A stretch of 64,000 bases of DNA from Tritrichomonas musculus (taxonomy: Eukaryota > Parabasalia > Tritrichomonadida > Tritrichomonadidae). The stretch spans positions 2,356,001-2,420,000 of the forward strand of contig JAPFFF010000009.1 of the NCBI GenBank assembly GCA_039105265.1. The letters are read 5' to 3'. Below are positions 8,866-17,630 of the stretch, in pieces (within the stretch, counting starts at the first letter, position 1; the number at the start of each line of letters is the position of its first letter). The notes under the pieces were generated by a model. It was not told the origin of the DNA. It did no database searches and worked only from the letters and a program-made list of their open reading frames with translations. The translations under genes and the position numbers were made by a program.

Positions 8866-9630
8866 TTACTTCTTTCTTTTACCTCCCTTTCCTTCCTTTT
8901 TGATAACTTTCTTCTTTTCTTTGGATTCTGGTTCATCAGTAGTAGCAGCAGCTCCTTTAATTTGGAAAACTGCTTCTCCATTACTCATTTTTCCAATTTG
9001 ATCAACAAGTGAGTCATATTTTCCTGGTGAAACACTCATTTCAATGTATGCTTTGTCAGCACCATATTCTTCACGGTTAACAGTTCCTAAGTTATAACAA
9101 ATACCAATAACTTGACCAAGTTTTGAATTTGGAATGATAACAGTTCCTTCAATAGATGATTCTTGAAGACGGATAATTGGTTGAAGTTTTGGAATGAGTG
9201 ATCTGGCGATATGTTCAGCATCTTGAGCTGGATCAATATTGAATTTAATTTGAGTTAAAGCATTTTCAATGCGTGTAACTGGATGAGGCCTACCATTAGT
9301 TGAGTCAATGAAATTTTCATGTATATAGTTAACGACCTCTTTATGCCTTTTATCAATTTGCTCTCGTTTTTCTTGGGCAGTTAACTGATATTGACCTGTT
9401 TTCAAGACCTTTTCGAGTAATTCATGTGCTGTACAGCCAAAAGATTTTATATCACTCTCACTGGCAATTTCTCCTTTTGAAAAGTTTGAGTAAATTCGAT
9501 CATCTATAACTGCATCATTAAGAGAGCAATTTCCCTCACGGTACTTAGTTACCATTCCTGGCTTACCAATTACTTCAACTTTTATATTATTTTTTTGAAG
9601 CTTTACGATTTGGAACTGCGTTTGAGACAT
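8866..9630 (-). CDS. SBDS: SBDS-family ribosome maturation factor
   Basis: A 254-residue protein matching SBDS/Sdo1 along its length. The N-terminal domain has the usual VKLQKNNIKVEVIGKPG start and the SNFSKGEIASESDIKSFG segment. It is followed by the helical second domain (LLEKVLKTGQYQLTAQEKR, then RPHPVTRIENALTQI) and a ferredoxin-like third domain. The C-terminus ends in a Lys-rich tail (about residues 235-254). In other eukaryotes SBDS works with the GTPase EFL1 to release eIF6 from late cytoplasmic 60S subunits. Length is close to the human protein (250). It is a single-copy-type housekeeping gene on the minus strand, tail-to-tail with the small gene before it. Confidence 0.92.
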   Translation of the reverse strand: MSQTQFQIVKLQKNNIKVEVIGKPGMVTKYREGNCSLNDAVIDDRIYSNFSKGEIASESDIKSFGCTAHELLEKVLKTGQYQLTAQEKREQIDKRHKEVVNYIHENFIDSTNGRPHPVTRIENALTQIKFNIDPAQDAEHIARSLIPKLQPIIRLQESSIEGTVIIPNSKLGQVIGICYNLGTVNREEYGADKAYIEMSVSPGKYDSLVDQIGKMSNGEAVFQIKGAAATTDEPESKEKKKVIKKEGKGGKRKK

Positions 9631-9842
9631 TTTTTAGAAAAATGTATGAAAATCCAAATTGGCCTTATATTTTCGCCATTAATTGTTTTGATTTCACCAT
9701 TCATTGAAATTTTCGGAAAAAAAAGAAAAAATCAAAATAATGAAATAAATAATGCTTAAATTTATCAATATAAAAAAAATGGTAAATACTTAAAAACTAA
9801 ATAATGAAAAGAGAGACAAGTGGAATCCGCCTTTGGTAATAG

Positions 9843-9862
9843 TAATAATAATAATAATAATA
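9843..9862. repeat. (AAT)n microsatellite
   Basis: About seven uninterrupted AAT units in the short spacer just downstream of the minus-strand gene 9891-10604. Confidence 0.85.
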
Positions 9863-9890
9863 AAAATAAATAAAAATTGAGAAAAAACAA

Positions 9891-10604
9891 TCAAGTCTGC
9901 ATTTCAACGAGTAAAATTGGGAATTTTCCAGTGTTAGACATTGCAACTCCTGTTTCAATACAATATTCCCATGATTCGTCAGAATCGATGGTAATAATAT
10001 CATCAGATTCATCAATAAACATTAATGATTGAAACTGGCCAAAAATTGTTGTTAAGTAAGCGAATCCATCCTGCTTATTATAATTAGATGGTACAGTTAA
10101 GAATATTAACGGACCTTCAGGACCAGCAAACTCGCAAAGAAAAACTGCACACTCTCCTTTAGATATAACTTGCTTTTGCAAGTTTATCTTTTTTATGAGT
10201 GGTAAGTAGTCAGCCGGTATCCCAACAACTGGAATAAAAGGAAGTTCTTGTGCAAAATACCACTTGAACATGAATTCTAGATCTTGATCTGTTCGAACCC
10301 ATACAATTCTGCCTTGATCTTCACGAAAACCGACTTGATCTGTAGCAATTGACACTTTTGCGAGTTGAATGAAATCGTCGATTTTACTTTTTGTTTTCAA
10401 AACTTTATCAAATTTTGTTGTTCCGATACGTATTTTGACTTCTGGTCCAAATTTAACTTCTGTGTTGGCTCCTGTTGAAATATTTTGTGAACTAAGCTGT
10501 TCCGTTAATTCTTCAAGACGCCTCTTTAACTTAGCTCCTCTAGCTTCTTCTTCTTTCATTAAATCTTCAAGGTGCGACTGAATTTCATTGGTATTCGTTA
10601 TCAT
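9891..10604 (-). CDS. Protein with two PB1-like domains
   Basis: A 237-residue protein with an N-terminal coiled coil (about residues 5-40) and then two regions that look like PB1/ubiquitin-like folds. The first (about 45-125) has KVLKTKSKIDDFIQLA and a VRTDQDLEFMFKW motif. The second (about 180-237) has FGQFQSLMFIDESDDIITI then SDESWEYCIE and a final hydrophobic strand. In PB1 domains the acidic OPCA-type motif (D-x-D-G/E-D plus 'sd.dl..al') binds a basic lysine on a partner, and both repeats here carry an acidic-loop version. It may be a scaffold or signalling adaptor. The assignment comes from pattern only. Confidence 0.5.
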   Translation of the reverse strand: MITNTNEIQSHLEDLMKEEEARGAKLKRRLEELTEQLSSQNISTGANTEVKFGPEVKIRIGTTKFDKVLKTKSKIDDFIQLAKVSIATDQVGFREDQGRIVWVRTDQDLEFMFKWYFAQELPFIPVVGIPADYLPLIKKINLQKQVISKGECAVFLCEFAGPEGPLIFLTVPSNYNKQDGFAYLTTIFGQFQSLMFIDESDDIITIDSDESWEYCIETGVAMSNTGKFPILLVEMQT

Positions 10605-10891
10605 ATTTATTATGTTAATACTAATTGGTTAATAGAAAATTTAAGAACATATTTGTCCTTAAAATTGATTTTCATCTTTTCAAAGTTTTTGAATTGGTAT
10701 ACTTTTTTATATATTTTTAATGTAGTTATACAAAAAAAAAGTTATTAGCCTAATTTATTTATATTTATTATGGTGAAAAAATTCTTTTTTATAAAAATAA
10801 AAATATATTAAAATTGAAATTCTATTGAATTAAAAAATTTTTTTTGAGAACTTTTGAATAGAATATTTGAAAGAAAATTATATCCCAGAAA

Positions 10892-11863
10892 ATGAGTGGA
10901 GATTCTACATTTGATGATGATATATTTTCAACACTTCCAACTGACCTTCGTATTATTCTTTGTCGAAAAAGTAGTCGTGATCCTGAATCTAGATTCACAT
11001 CAAAACTTCATATGTTATTAAACTTTGTGACAGAAAACCCATCACGAGAAGAAGATCTTGGAGTTGCTTGGATTTCTGAAGATGAGTTTAAACTTAATAA
11101 AAGAGTACTTGCAAATATAATGGGAATAAAACTTAATACATTAAATGTTAATTTAAAAGATCTCCATTTTCAACAACAGCAGCATAATAAAGATGGTTGG
11201 TCAAGATGGAAGAAGGTTGGATTTACACGTTCACAAATTTCACTCAATCAACAAACTGTATCAAAAGGAAAAGTATTGAGAGATGCTACTTTTAATCTTC
11301 CATTTAGAATTGGATCTTTTAATGATATGTTTTTTAAAGAATTTCAGAGAAGCTGTGTTGTGACATGGAAAGAATTGACAAGTCTAAATACTAATCGATC
11401 CTACGATTCTCAATTATTTTTGCAGCATGCGGCAGCAAAATTTAAATTAGAAAACCAAGATGAAAAACAGGCAATGAAAATTTTGCGTAGTATTATTGCT
11501 CCTCAAAATGTTGAGCTTATTAATTTTGAAATGTATGCAAGATTTTTAGCTATGTTTGGCCCACCTGAAACGGTAATGCAAAAAATTACATCATTACTTG
11601 AAAGTGCTGAAAGAGAGAAACCAGAACCATGGCTCCTATTTTCAAAACCCAAAACGATGCCTCAAAATTATGGAATGTTCGATGAAAATGAACAAAATTG
11701 CTTAGATATACGAATGTATGGAAATGAAATCTGTGTATGGAATATTCCTCTTATTAAAGCAAATGGAGGTGATTATATTATTGATGAAGATGGGAAAATG
11801 TTTCAATCTTGGGATACTTACTTTAAATGGCATCATCTTCCAAAGAAAAATTTAGCATCATGA
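10892..11863 (+). CDS. IBP39: Initiator-binding protein (IBP39 family)
   Basis: A 323-residue protein matching trichomonad IBP39. The N-terminal initiator-binding domain, a winged-helix fold, spans about residues 30-125 and shows the family segments TSKLHMLLNFVTENP, IKLNTLNVNLKDL and DGWSRWKKVGFTRSQI. A short linker leads to a C-terminal helical domain (about 145-323) that in Trichomonas contacts the RNA polymerase II tail. In this lineage the protein recognises the initiator element that replaces a TATA box in most genes. It acts in the nucleus as a general promoter factor. It is followed on the same strand by an unrelated Ser/Pro-rich gene. This is the strongest taxonomic marker in the window. 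Confidence 0.9.
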   Translation: MSGDSTFDDDIFSTLPTDLRIILCRKSSRDPESRFTSKLHMLLNFVTENPSREEDLGVAWISEDEFKLNKRVLANIMGIKLNTLNVNLKDLHFQQQQHNKDGWSRWKKVGFTRSQISLNQQTVSKGKVLRDATFNLPFRIGSFNDMFFKEFQRSCVVTWKELTSLNTNRSYDSQLFLQHAAAKFKLENQDEKQAMKILRSIIAPQNVELINFEMYARFLAMFGPPETVMQKITSLLESAEREKPEPWLLFSKPKTMPQNYGMFDENEQNCLDIRMYGNEICVWNIPLIKANGGDYIIDEDGKMFQSWDTYFKWHHLPKKNLAS

Positions 11864-12197
11864 GTTGATTTTGTTCCATCAATTTATTTATTTTATGAAC
11901 TGTTATTTATTGTATATTTGTGTACTTACTCATTTTTTCCTCCTATAATTGTATGTTTGGTTTTAAAATAATAGTTTTGGCTACATATTAATATACAATT
12001 TTTTTATTATATATTATTTTACATATCCTTTCTTTAAAAAAATCATAAATTAAAGAACCATCGAGCGATAGATTTTAATCAACTACTAATATCCTCAAAT
12101 GATTTCAAATAATTGGAAAAATTTCTCAAAATTGCGCCAAATGTGTTTCCGTTAAGGTATTCAAAAATTGATCTTTTAAAGGTTAATTTTAAGAATA
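11864..12197. other. Intergenic, no feature seen
   Basis: AT-rich spacer of 334 bases between two plus-strand genes. I see no frame or structured repeat. Confidence 0.6.
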
Positions 12198-12806
12198 ATG
12201 TCTCGAATTAGAACTTCCTTTGACACATCTATTTTAGATGGATCAACAGTAAATGATCTTTTTGAGAGCATTGGTCTTAAAGTTCTTGATATGTGGGATT
12301 CAGAACAAGGAGACGTTTCATCTATTCAAAATCAATCTCTGAATACAACATCAAAGCTTGAAAAAATGTTAGAAACGCCATCAAGTAAATTAAAACCTGG
12401 CTGGTGTAATCAACTTCGATCAATTATTGAAGAAATGGAGCCTACAGATTTTGCAATTTATGGAAAACGTTTATCATTGTTCCTTTTAGCTCAACAAGAG
12501 CATCTACAGAATGAGGAAAGCAAATTAAACTCAACTGTTGAAATGCCAGCATCAATTACATTTGGTGACCAAAGTTCTCAATTTATGATACCTGCATTAA
12601 CAAATCCTAAGACGCATCGCTCGCCGAAATCCAAATCAAAGCATTCGCATTCACCAAAAACACCCAAGTCTCGTGGATCGCCAAGTAAAATAAAAAATAG
12701 TTCAATTTATTCGTCATATATGTCAACTCCTCCAATATCGCATCAAAAATCAATGTATTCACATTTTCCAAAATGGCTTCCTACAATGTCAAACGCTCAA
12801 GAATAA
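12198..12806 (+). CDS. Uncharacterised protein with basic Ser/Pro tail
   Basis: A 202-residue protein that I do not recognise. Residues 1-125 look folded and helical (for example GWCNQLRSIIEEMEPTDF and YGKRLSLFLLAQQE). From about residue 130 it becomes a basic, low-complexity Ser/Pro/Lys region with many SP and TP sites (HRSPKSKSKHSHSPKTPK), the kind of tail phosphorylated by proline-directed kinases. A nuclear or cytoskeletal role would fit such a tail, but there is no direct evidence. Confidence 0.7.
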   Translation: MSRIRTSFDTSILDGSTVNDLFESIGLKVLDMWDSEQGDVSSIQNQSLNTTSKLEKMLETPSSKLKPGWCNQLRSIIEEMEPTDFAIYGKRLSLFLLAQQEHLQNEESKLNSTVEMPASITFGDQSSQFMIPALTNPKTHRSPKSKSKHSHSPKTPKSRGSPSKIKNSSIYSSYMSTPPISHQKSMYSHFPKWLPTMSNAQE

Positions 12807-13187
12807 TAATAATTTTAATATTTTATTTTATGTTATAAATAAATATTTGTTGATTTTATATATGTTAAATTGATTTCTTGCCTTCACAATTATAATTAAA
12901 GCATTAAATTTGATTTTTTTTATACTGAAATATAAAATCCAACATAATTATCTCAAAAGATAGTTAAATATGTATATACAAAAGATATAAATGATATCAA
13001 GATGACAAAATTCTTAATTTCTTTATAAATTTCATAAATAGATATTCTTTTGAAACAGCTACATCTTTTCAATACCAATGCAATCATGTTTACCTTTTTA
13101 TGCAGTATAATAAATAATAAATATATTAAATTTTCTTTATTTAAATTTTATCGAATGCATATAAACATTTAAGGACGAATAAAAAAA
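12807..13187. other. Intergenic, no feature seen
   Basis: AT-rich spacer between convergent genes. I see only A/T runs. Confidence 0.6.
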
Positions 13188-13403
13188 TTATTTTCTGCTT
13201 GGTGATGAATAATCAATATCATAAAAAGGAATCAAGCCTTCAAGTGGAGTAGGCTCTTTTGTTCTTCTTATTGCATCTCTTGATATACTTTCAGGACCTA
13301 AAATATTATCAAAATCGAGTTCATTTTCGTCTAATTCTAAACCCAATTCAGTATTCAAACGCATTTGATGGTGCCTTTTCATTTTTTCATCGAATCCACT
13401 CAT
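13188..13403 (-). CDS. Small conserved-looking acidic protein
   Basis: A 71-residue protein from the ATG at 13401-13403. The frame is open for another 24 codons upstream, but those codons are Phe/Asn/Lys rich and look like untranslated AT-rich sequence, so the internal Met (MSGFDEKMKRHH) is the better start. The product has an acidic middle (ELGLELDENELDFDNILGP) and ends with DIDYSSPSRK. No domain is recognised. It is divergent from the Raptor gene, which begins 371 bases away. Confidence 0.5.
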   Translation of the reverse strand: MSGFDEKMKRHHQMRLNTELGLELDENELDFDNILGPESISRDAIRRTKEPTPLEGLIPFYDIDYSSPSRK

Positions 13404-13773
13404 TATTAAATAATTATCCAAAAAAAAATTTGAGTCAAAATTTTTTTCCTTGTAGAAAGAGAAATTGTGTCTCAACTTTTTGAGAGAACTAATAGAAAAA
13501 AATAAGAAGAAAATGTAGAATAATATTTCCTGAGGCTATTCATGATAAAAAAAATGCATCTTTTTATGTTACAAAATTTTTACCGATCCTTCCTTTTGAT
13601 GTAAGTCTCGGTAAAAAAAGATGCATCAATTTTTTTATTTACATGAATAATCTCAAAACATTATTCACCATTTTTCTCTTATTTTCCTTTCAATTTATTC
13701 TCTCTTCATTATCAAAAATTATATACGTTATCGAACTTTTTCAGAGCTTCTGTTTTTCTTTGAATATAAGAGA
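13404..13773. other. Divergent spacer with a long hairpin
   Basis: Shared upstream region of a small gene and the Raptor gene. It contains an interrupted inverted repeat: ATGCATCTTTTT at 13554-13565 pairs with AAAAAGATGCAT at 13615-13626, and TTTTACCGA near 13579 pairs with TCGGTAAAA near 13608. A stem of roughly 19 bases with an internal bulge is possible. Confidence 0.5.
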
Positions 13774-16700
13774 ATGATAGAAGAGAAGAGAAAAAAATAT
13801 AATAAACAGTCAAAATCTCAAGAAGTGAAACAAGAATCTTCTCTTTATGCATTAAATGATAACGATCAAAAAAAATGTAGTAAAGAACCAATTTTTGATC
13901 AATTATTTTTTCAAACTTTTGAAACGGGAATCCCTCTTCCAGGAAAACATCCTATTTCTACTGCATTTGATATTGATTCCACTATTCTCAAATATTTTGT
14001 TGTTTTTGTGAAAAACAATAAAAATCATTCAAATCTCAATGAAAATCCACCAGAAATTTGCTTTTGGCAAAATGAAAATATTAATATCAATGAAAATCCA
14101 AATCAATTCACTGCTCTTATTAAATCGCAATTTTCAAGTTTAATGAATAATGAAACTGATTATATATATGATCTTACGAATAAAAACAAAAATGGGATAT
14201 TGACGGAAATTAAAAAATCAAAGAAAAGCAATATGATATTTCATTATATTGCCCCAGATATAGAGCAAAATTTAAAAAACGGCTTTAGCATAGTTAATAG
14301 TGAAGTAGATCCGCTTCCTCTTCAGGAACTAATTGAAAATTCGGGAAACTCACCAACATTTATTTTTGATTGTGATAATTCAGGATACTTATTAAATATC
14401 ATCAAAGAAAAATCATATGATGGAATTTTTTTTTTTTCGTGCTCTGAAGGTGAATCCATGCCACGGTCGGCCGATTATCCAGTTGATTTATTCACCTCTT
14501 GTTTAACCTCTCCTGCCCGAGTTGCTGTTTTATGGCATTCTCGACATTATTTTTGTTTTCAAAGTGGAAGTTTGCAGCCGATTCCCACTTTTTTTGTTGA
14601 AGACATGATCGGAGAGAAAGAGAAAATAGACCAACTTTTATTTGACCTTAAATTAGCATTAAAATCGACAGTTGAATCTATGGCCTTTGAGAATATGGAG
14701 CCACAATTATTTGTCAAGCTTTTTCGTACAAATTCAACTCTTTGTGACTTGTGTGTTCATTATTTTTTAGCCTGTCGAATATTGAGTTATTTCAATATTC
14801 ATCCTATTTCATATCCGGAGCTTCCAGACTTGAATGAATGCAGCCAATGGCAGACATTTGATCTTCGTCTAGATGCCACTTTATATCTTCTTCAATCCAG
14901 TCCATCGATAGATGATCACTTTTTCAATAGTTTATCATATCATACTTTTTTATCACAGACGCTTTTATCTATGAAAACTTTTGTTTTTTCTCCTTCAACG
15001 AAGAAAATAACAGTTCCTTTTGAATTAAGTTTTTTCCCTGACATTTTAAATGATCCCGATTTGAGTGATGAAGCATGTGAAGTACTTGCTAAATATTTCG
15101 ATTCATCACCAGATGCCGTCTATTATAGTTTATACTATCCAATTCCTCAGTCATTATTTAGACTTCTTCATAAAGATATCATTCAACATTCACCCAAAAG
15201 CTTGAATTCAAGTCTAATTTTTTCCATTATTAAAGTCATTTGTGTTTATCGTGACTCTATTAAAAATTTGATTGAATTCAATTGGCACAAAGGAATCATT
15301 GATGATCTTCTTCCTTACATGCAGAATAAAAATGAGAACTCTAATTTACTCGCCATTTTATTGGCTTTGCTAATGAGGGATCTGACACTTGTATCAAAGA
15401 AAGGAGTGAATATTTCGTTCAAAGATCACAAAAGCCTTTGTAATATAAAAATTGACAATTATGATGATGAAACTAAAAGATGGATTTTAATGCTCTTTAG
15501 TTATGCAGTTCCAAGCATTCCTGATTATTTCAAAATTCGTGAAATTTTGAATCAAATTGTCAACTTTAGTAAGATAGCTGGTCCTGATTTACAAATAGCT
15601 ATTATGTGCTCTTTGTTTGGCTTCACTCGTTCTGCTATCTCGAAGAATATGAATTCAAACATGATGATGGTTCGTGAAGAGAATGAGAACATTGTATTAG
15701 ACACAGCTCTTCAATTTTCAAAATCTGCTTCTTATTTGCTTAGAAGAGAGCTGCTAATTTTCCTTAAAAATTTTAGGAAAATTCATCAGGAAGAGTTTAA
15801 TAAACCTATTGTCGATCAAGAGCAAAAGTATCAAAAAGTATCAATTTATTTCAAACAATGTGAAAATGATCCAGATGATATGGTTCGTCAAGAAGTAAAG
15901 AAAGATGAGAGCAATTCAATTATATTTGATACTTATATAGCTTCTCTTTTGTTCCCAATTCTTCCTTTAATTTCTAATCTGAAACAAATTTCATTTCCTG
16001 ATATTTTCAGATCAATTTCAGACAGTAATATAAAACAGGAAAAACAGCAACAACAAGGTTCTGGTCATCATAGAAATGTGACACATGGAACAAGACATCG
16101 AATAGAAAAATATTCGAAATATGCAATGAAAGTCACTTCTTTATATAAGCACCAAAATAAGATAGTTTCTAATTTGTTGCCTATACCAAAAGAAAAAATT
16201 GTCTTTGCAGACGTAAGTGGAAATGTTTGTATAAAAAATTGGAATGATATGACAATTAACAGTACTATTAAAGTTACTAATGAATCAATTACTGACGTTA
16301 GATATACTGACAACTATGGAAGTCCACTTCTCTTCTCTGCAACTGAGAATGGTAACTGTTATGTAACATCAATTAAAGAAAAATATACAACAAATTTATC
16401 ATCTAATTTTAAAAATAGTAATTCGAATTTGAATAATTATTCAAATTCTTACTTTGCCGATGGTAGTAGTGGTGGAGCTACTGGTGGTACTTTTGATAAT
16501 GACATTCAATATGAAAATAAAACTTTTTATGAAACTTCATCAAGGGCTTCGTTTCAGTTGTTCCCTGATGCAGTGTTTCCTTGTCATATGCATCAGGCTA
16601 TTGATGAGTGGAATATGAGGCTTTATTCTTATGCATCTCATAAAAGTTCTGAATTTAAGATTAGAGATTTAAGAGCAGATCGTTTTTTACCTTCTATTAA

Positions 16701-17265
16701 ACCTAAAAAAGGATCAACTAAGTCTCTTCTTTTGAATCCTAAAGCTGAAAATATAGTAGCTTTGTGTGGAAGAGGATTTGAAATATATGATCTGAGAACC
16801 AGTCATGATGAACCACAAATATACGTTATCGAACAGCTTCTATATCCTCCATTTATGGTGCAATTCGTTGACAATTCGATTCCAACTTTTGCAATATCTT
16901 CGAAAAAATCATCTGTAACTAAAATCGATGCAAGGCATCCTGAAGGCGCTCAGACATTGGAATTAATTTATAATATGGAAATTAAACATGTAATGCCATC
17001 CGCCTTTGCAACTTGTAATACAAAGGTTCAGATTGGTAAGGAATTGACTTCTGTGGCTTCGTTGAGTCATGAATTTGGAATTTCTTTCTTCGATGTGGAT
17101 AATTATGCACAAGAATTACTTCCACAAAATCCAAAAATTGGTATGAAAATTTCGAATTCATCAGCTCTCGCTTTTCATCCCGAAAAATATGAATTGTCAT
17201 TCGTGAATAATGCTAATTTCATCTTAAATGCAGCTCCTGAAACTCAAAATACCTCGCGTTTTTAA
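13774..17265 (+). CDS. raptor: Raptor (TORC1 scaffold)
   Basis: An 1163-residue protein with the Raptor/Kog1 architecture. The N-terminal caspase-like domain is clear at about residues 150-330: PTFIFDCDNSG (near 194-204), then FFFSCSEGE, then DLFTSCLTSP (238-247). It is followed by the conserved LFVKLFRTNSTLCDLCVHYFLACRIL helix and a WQTFDLRLD segment, then HEAT-like helices (about 400-720) and a WD40 propeller (about 765-1150). Raptor presents substrates to TOR kinase and places growth control downstream of nutrients. The HYNGHG motif seen in most Raptors is here HYIAPD, so the caspase-like site is even more degenerate than usual. Asn/Ser-rich insertions are present, for example near residues 880-905. 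The protein is slightly shorter than human Raptor (1335). Confidence 0.88.
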   Translation: MIEEKRKKYNKQSKSQEVKQESSLYALNDNDQKKCSKEPIFDQLFFQTFETGIPLPGKHPISTAFDIDSTILKYFVVFVKNNKNHSNLNENPPEICFWQNENININENPNQFTALIKSQFSSLMNNETDYIYDLTNKNKNGILTEIKKSKKSNMIFHYIAPDIEQNLKNGFSIVNSEVDPLPLQELIENSGNSPTFIFDCDNSGYLLNIIKEKSYDGIFFFSCSEGESMPRSADYPVDLFTSCLTSPARVAVLWHSRHYFCFQSGSLQPIPTFFVEDMIGEKEKIDQLLFDLKLALKSTVESMAFENMEPQLFVKLFRTNSTLCDLCVHYFLACRILSYFNIHPISYPELPDLNECSQWQTFDLRLDATLYLLQSSPSIDDHFFNSLSYHTFLSQTLLSMKTFVFSPSTKKITVPFELSFFPDILNDPDLSDEACEVLAKYFDSSPDAVYYSLYYPIPQSLFRLLHKDIIQHSPKSLNSSLIFSIIKVICVYRDSIKNLIEFNWHKGIIDDLLPYMQNKNENSNLLAILLALLMRDLTLVSKKGVNISFKDHKSLCNIKIDNYDDETKRWILMLFSYAVPSIPDYFKIREILNQIVNFSKIAGPDLQIAIMCSLFGFTRSAISKNMNSNMMMVREENENIVLDTALQFSKSASYLLRRELLIFLKNFRKIHQEEFNKPIVDQEQKYQKVSIYFKQCENDPDDMVRQEVKKDESNSIIFDTYIASLLFPILPLISNLKQISFPDIFRSISDSNIKQEKQQQQGSGHHRNVTHGTRHRIEKYSKYAMKVTSLYKHQNKIVSNLLPIPKEKIVFADVSGNVCIKNWNDMTINSTIKVTNESITDVRYTDNYGSPLLFSATENGNCYVTSIKEKYTTNLSSNFKNSNSNLNNYSNSYFADGSSGGATGGTFDNDIQYENKTFYETSSRASFQLFPDAVFPCHMHQAIDEWNMRLYSYASHKSSEFKIRDLRADRFLPSIKPKKGSTKSLLLNPKAENIVALCGRGFEIYDLRTSHDEPQIYVIEQLLYPPFMVQFVDNSIPTFAISSKKSSVTKIDARHPEGAQTLELIYNMEIKHVMPSAFATCNTKVQIGKELTSVASLSHEFGISFFDVDNYAQELLPQNPKIGMKISNSSALAFHPEKYELSFVNNANFILNAAPETQNTSRF

Positions 17266-17630
17266 TAGTTTTCTTTTTAATCAATTTTTGTTTTTATTTA
17301 TCAAAAATATTAGTTTCCATTTGCTGTTTTCCTATCAAAAATTTTAAACATCAAAATTTTTTTGATTTTGTTTAGGCCATTTAAAACTTTTACTGGTTTA
17401 TGTACAGGTGAATTCAAAAAAGCTATTATTTCTATTGGTAGCTAAGATTTTAATGTAAGAAATAATTGCTCATGATAATTTTGAGTTTGGTTGAAATTTA
17501 GAAGATTAGCATTCAAGTTAAAAAAGAAAAAGAAAAGAAGAAAAAATTTTTGTAGTTAAATTAGAGCGCCGTTAAAAACAATATTTAATAACATAAAATT
17601 AATTAAAACAAACAAATAAATATTTCATGA
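17266..17630. other. Intergenic between convergent genes
   Basis: AT-rich spacer of 365 bases with an A/G-rich tract near 17520-17550. No frame or structured repeat is seen. Confidence 0.6.
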
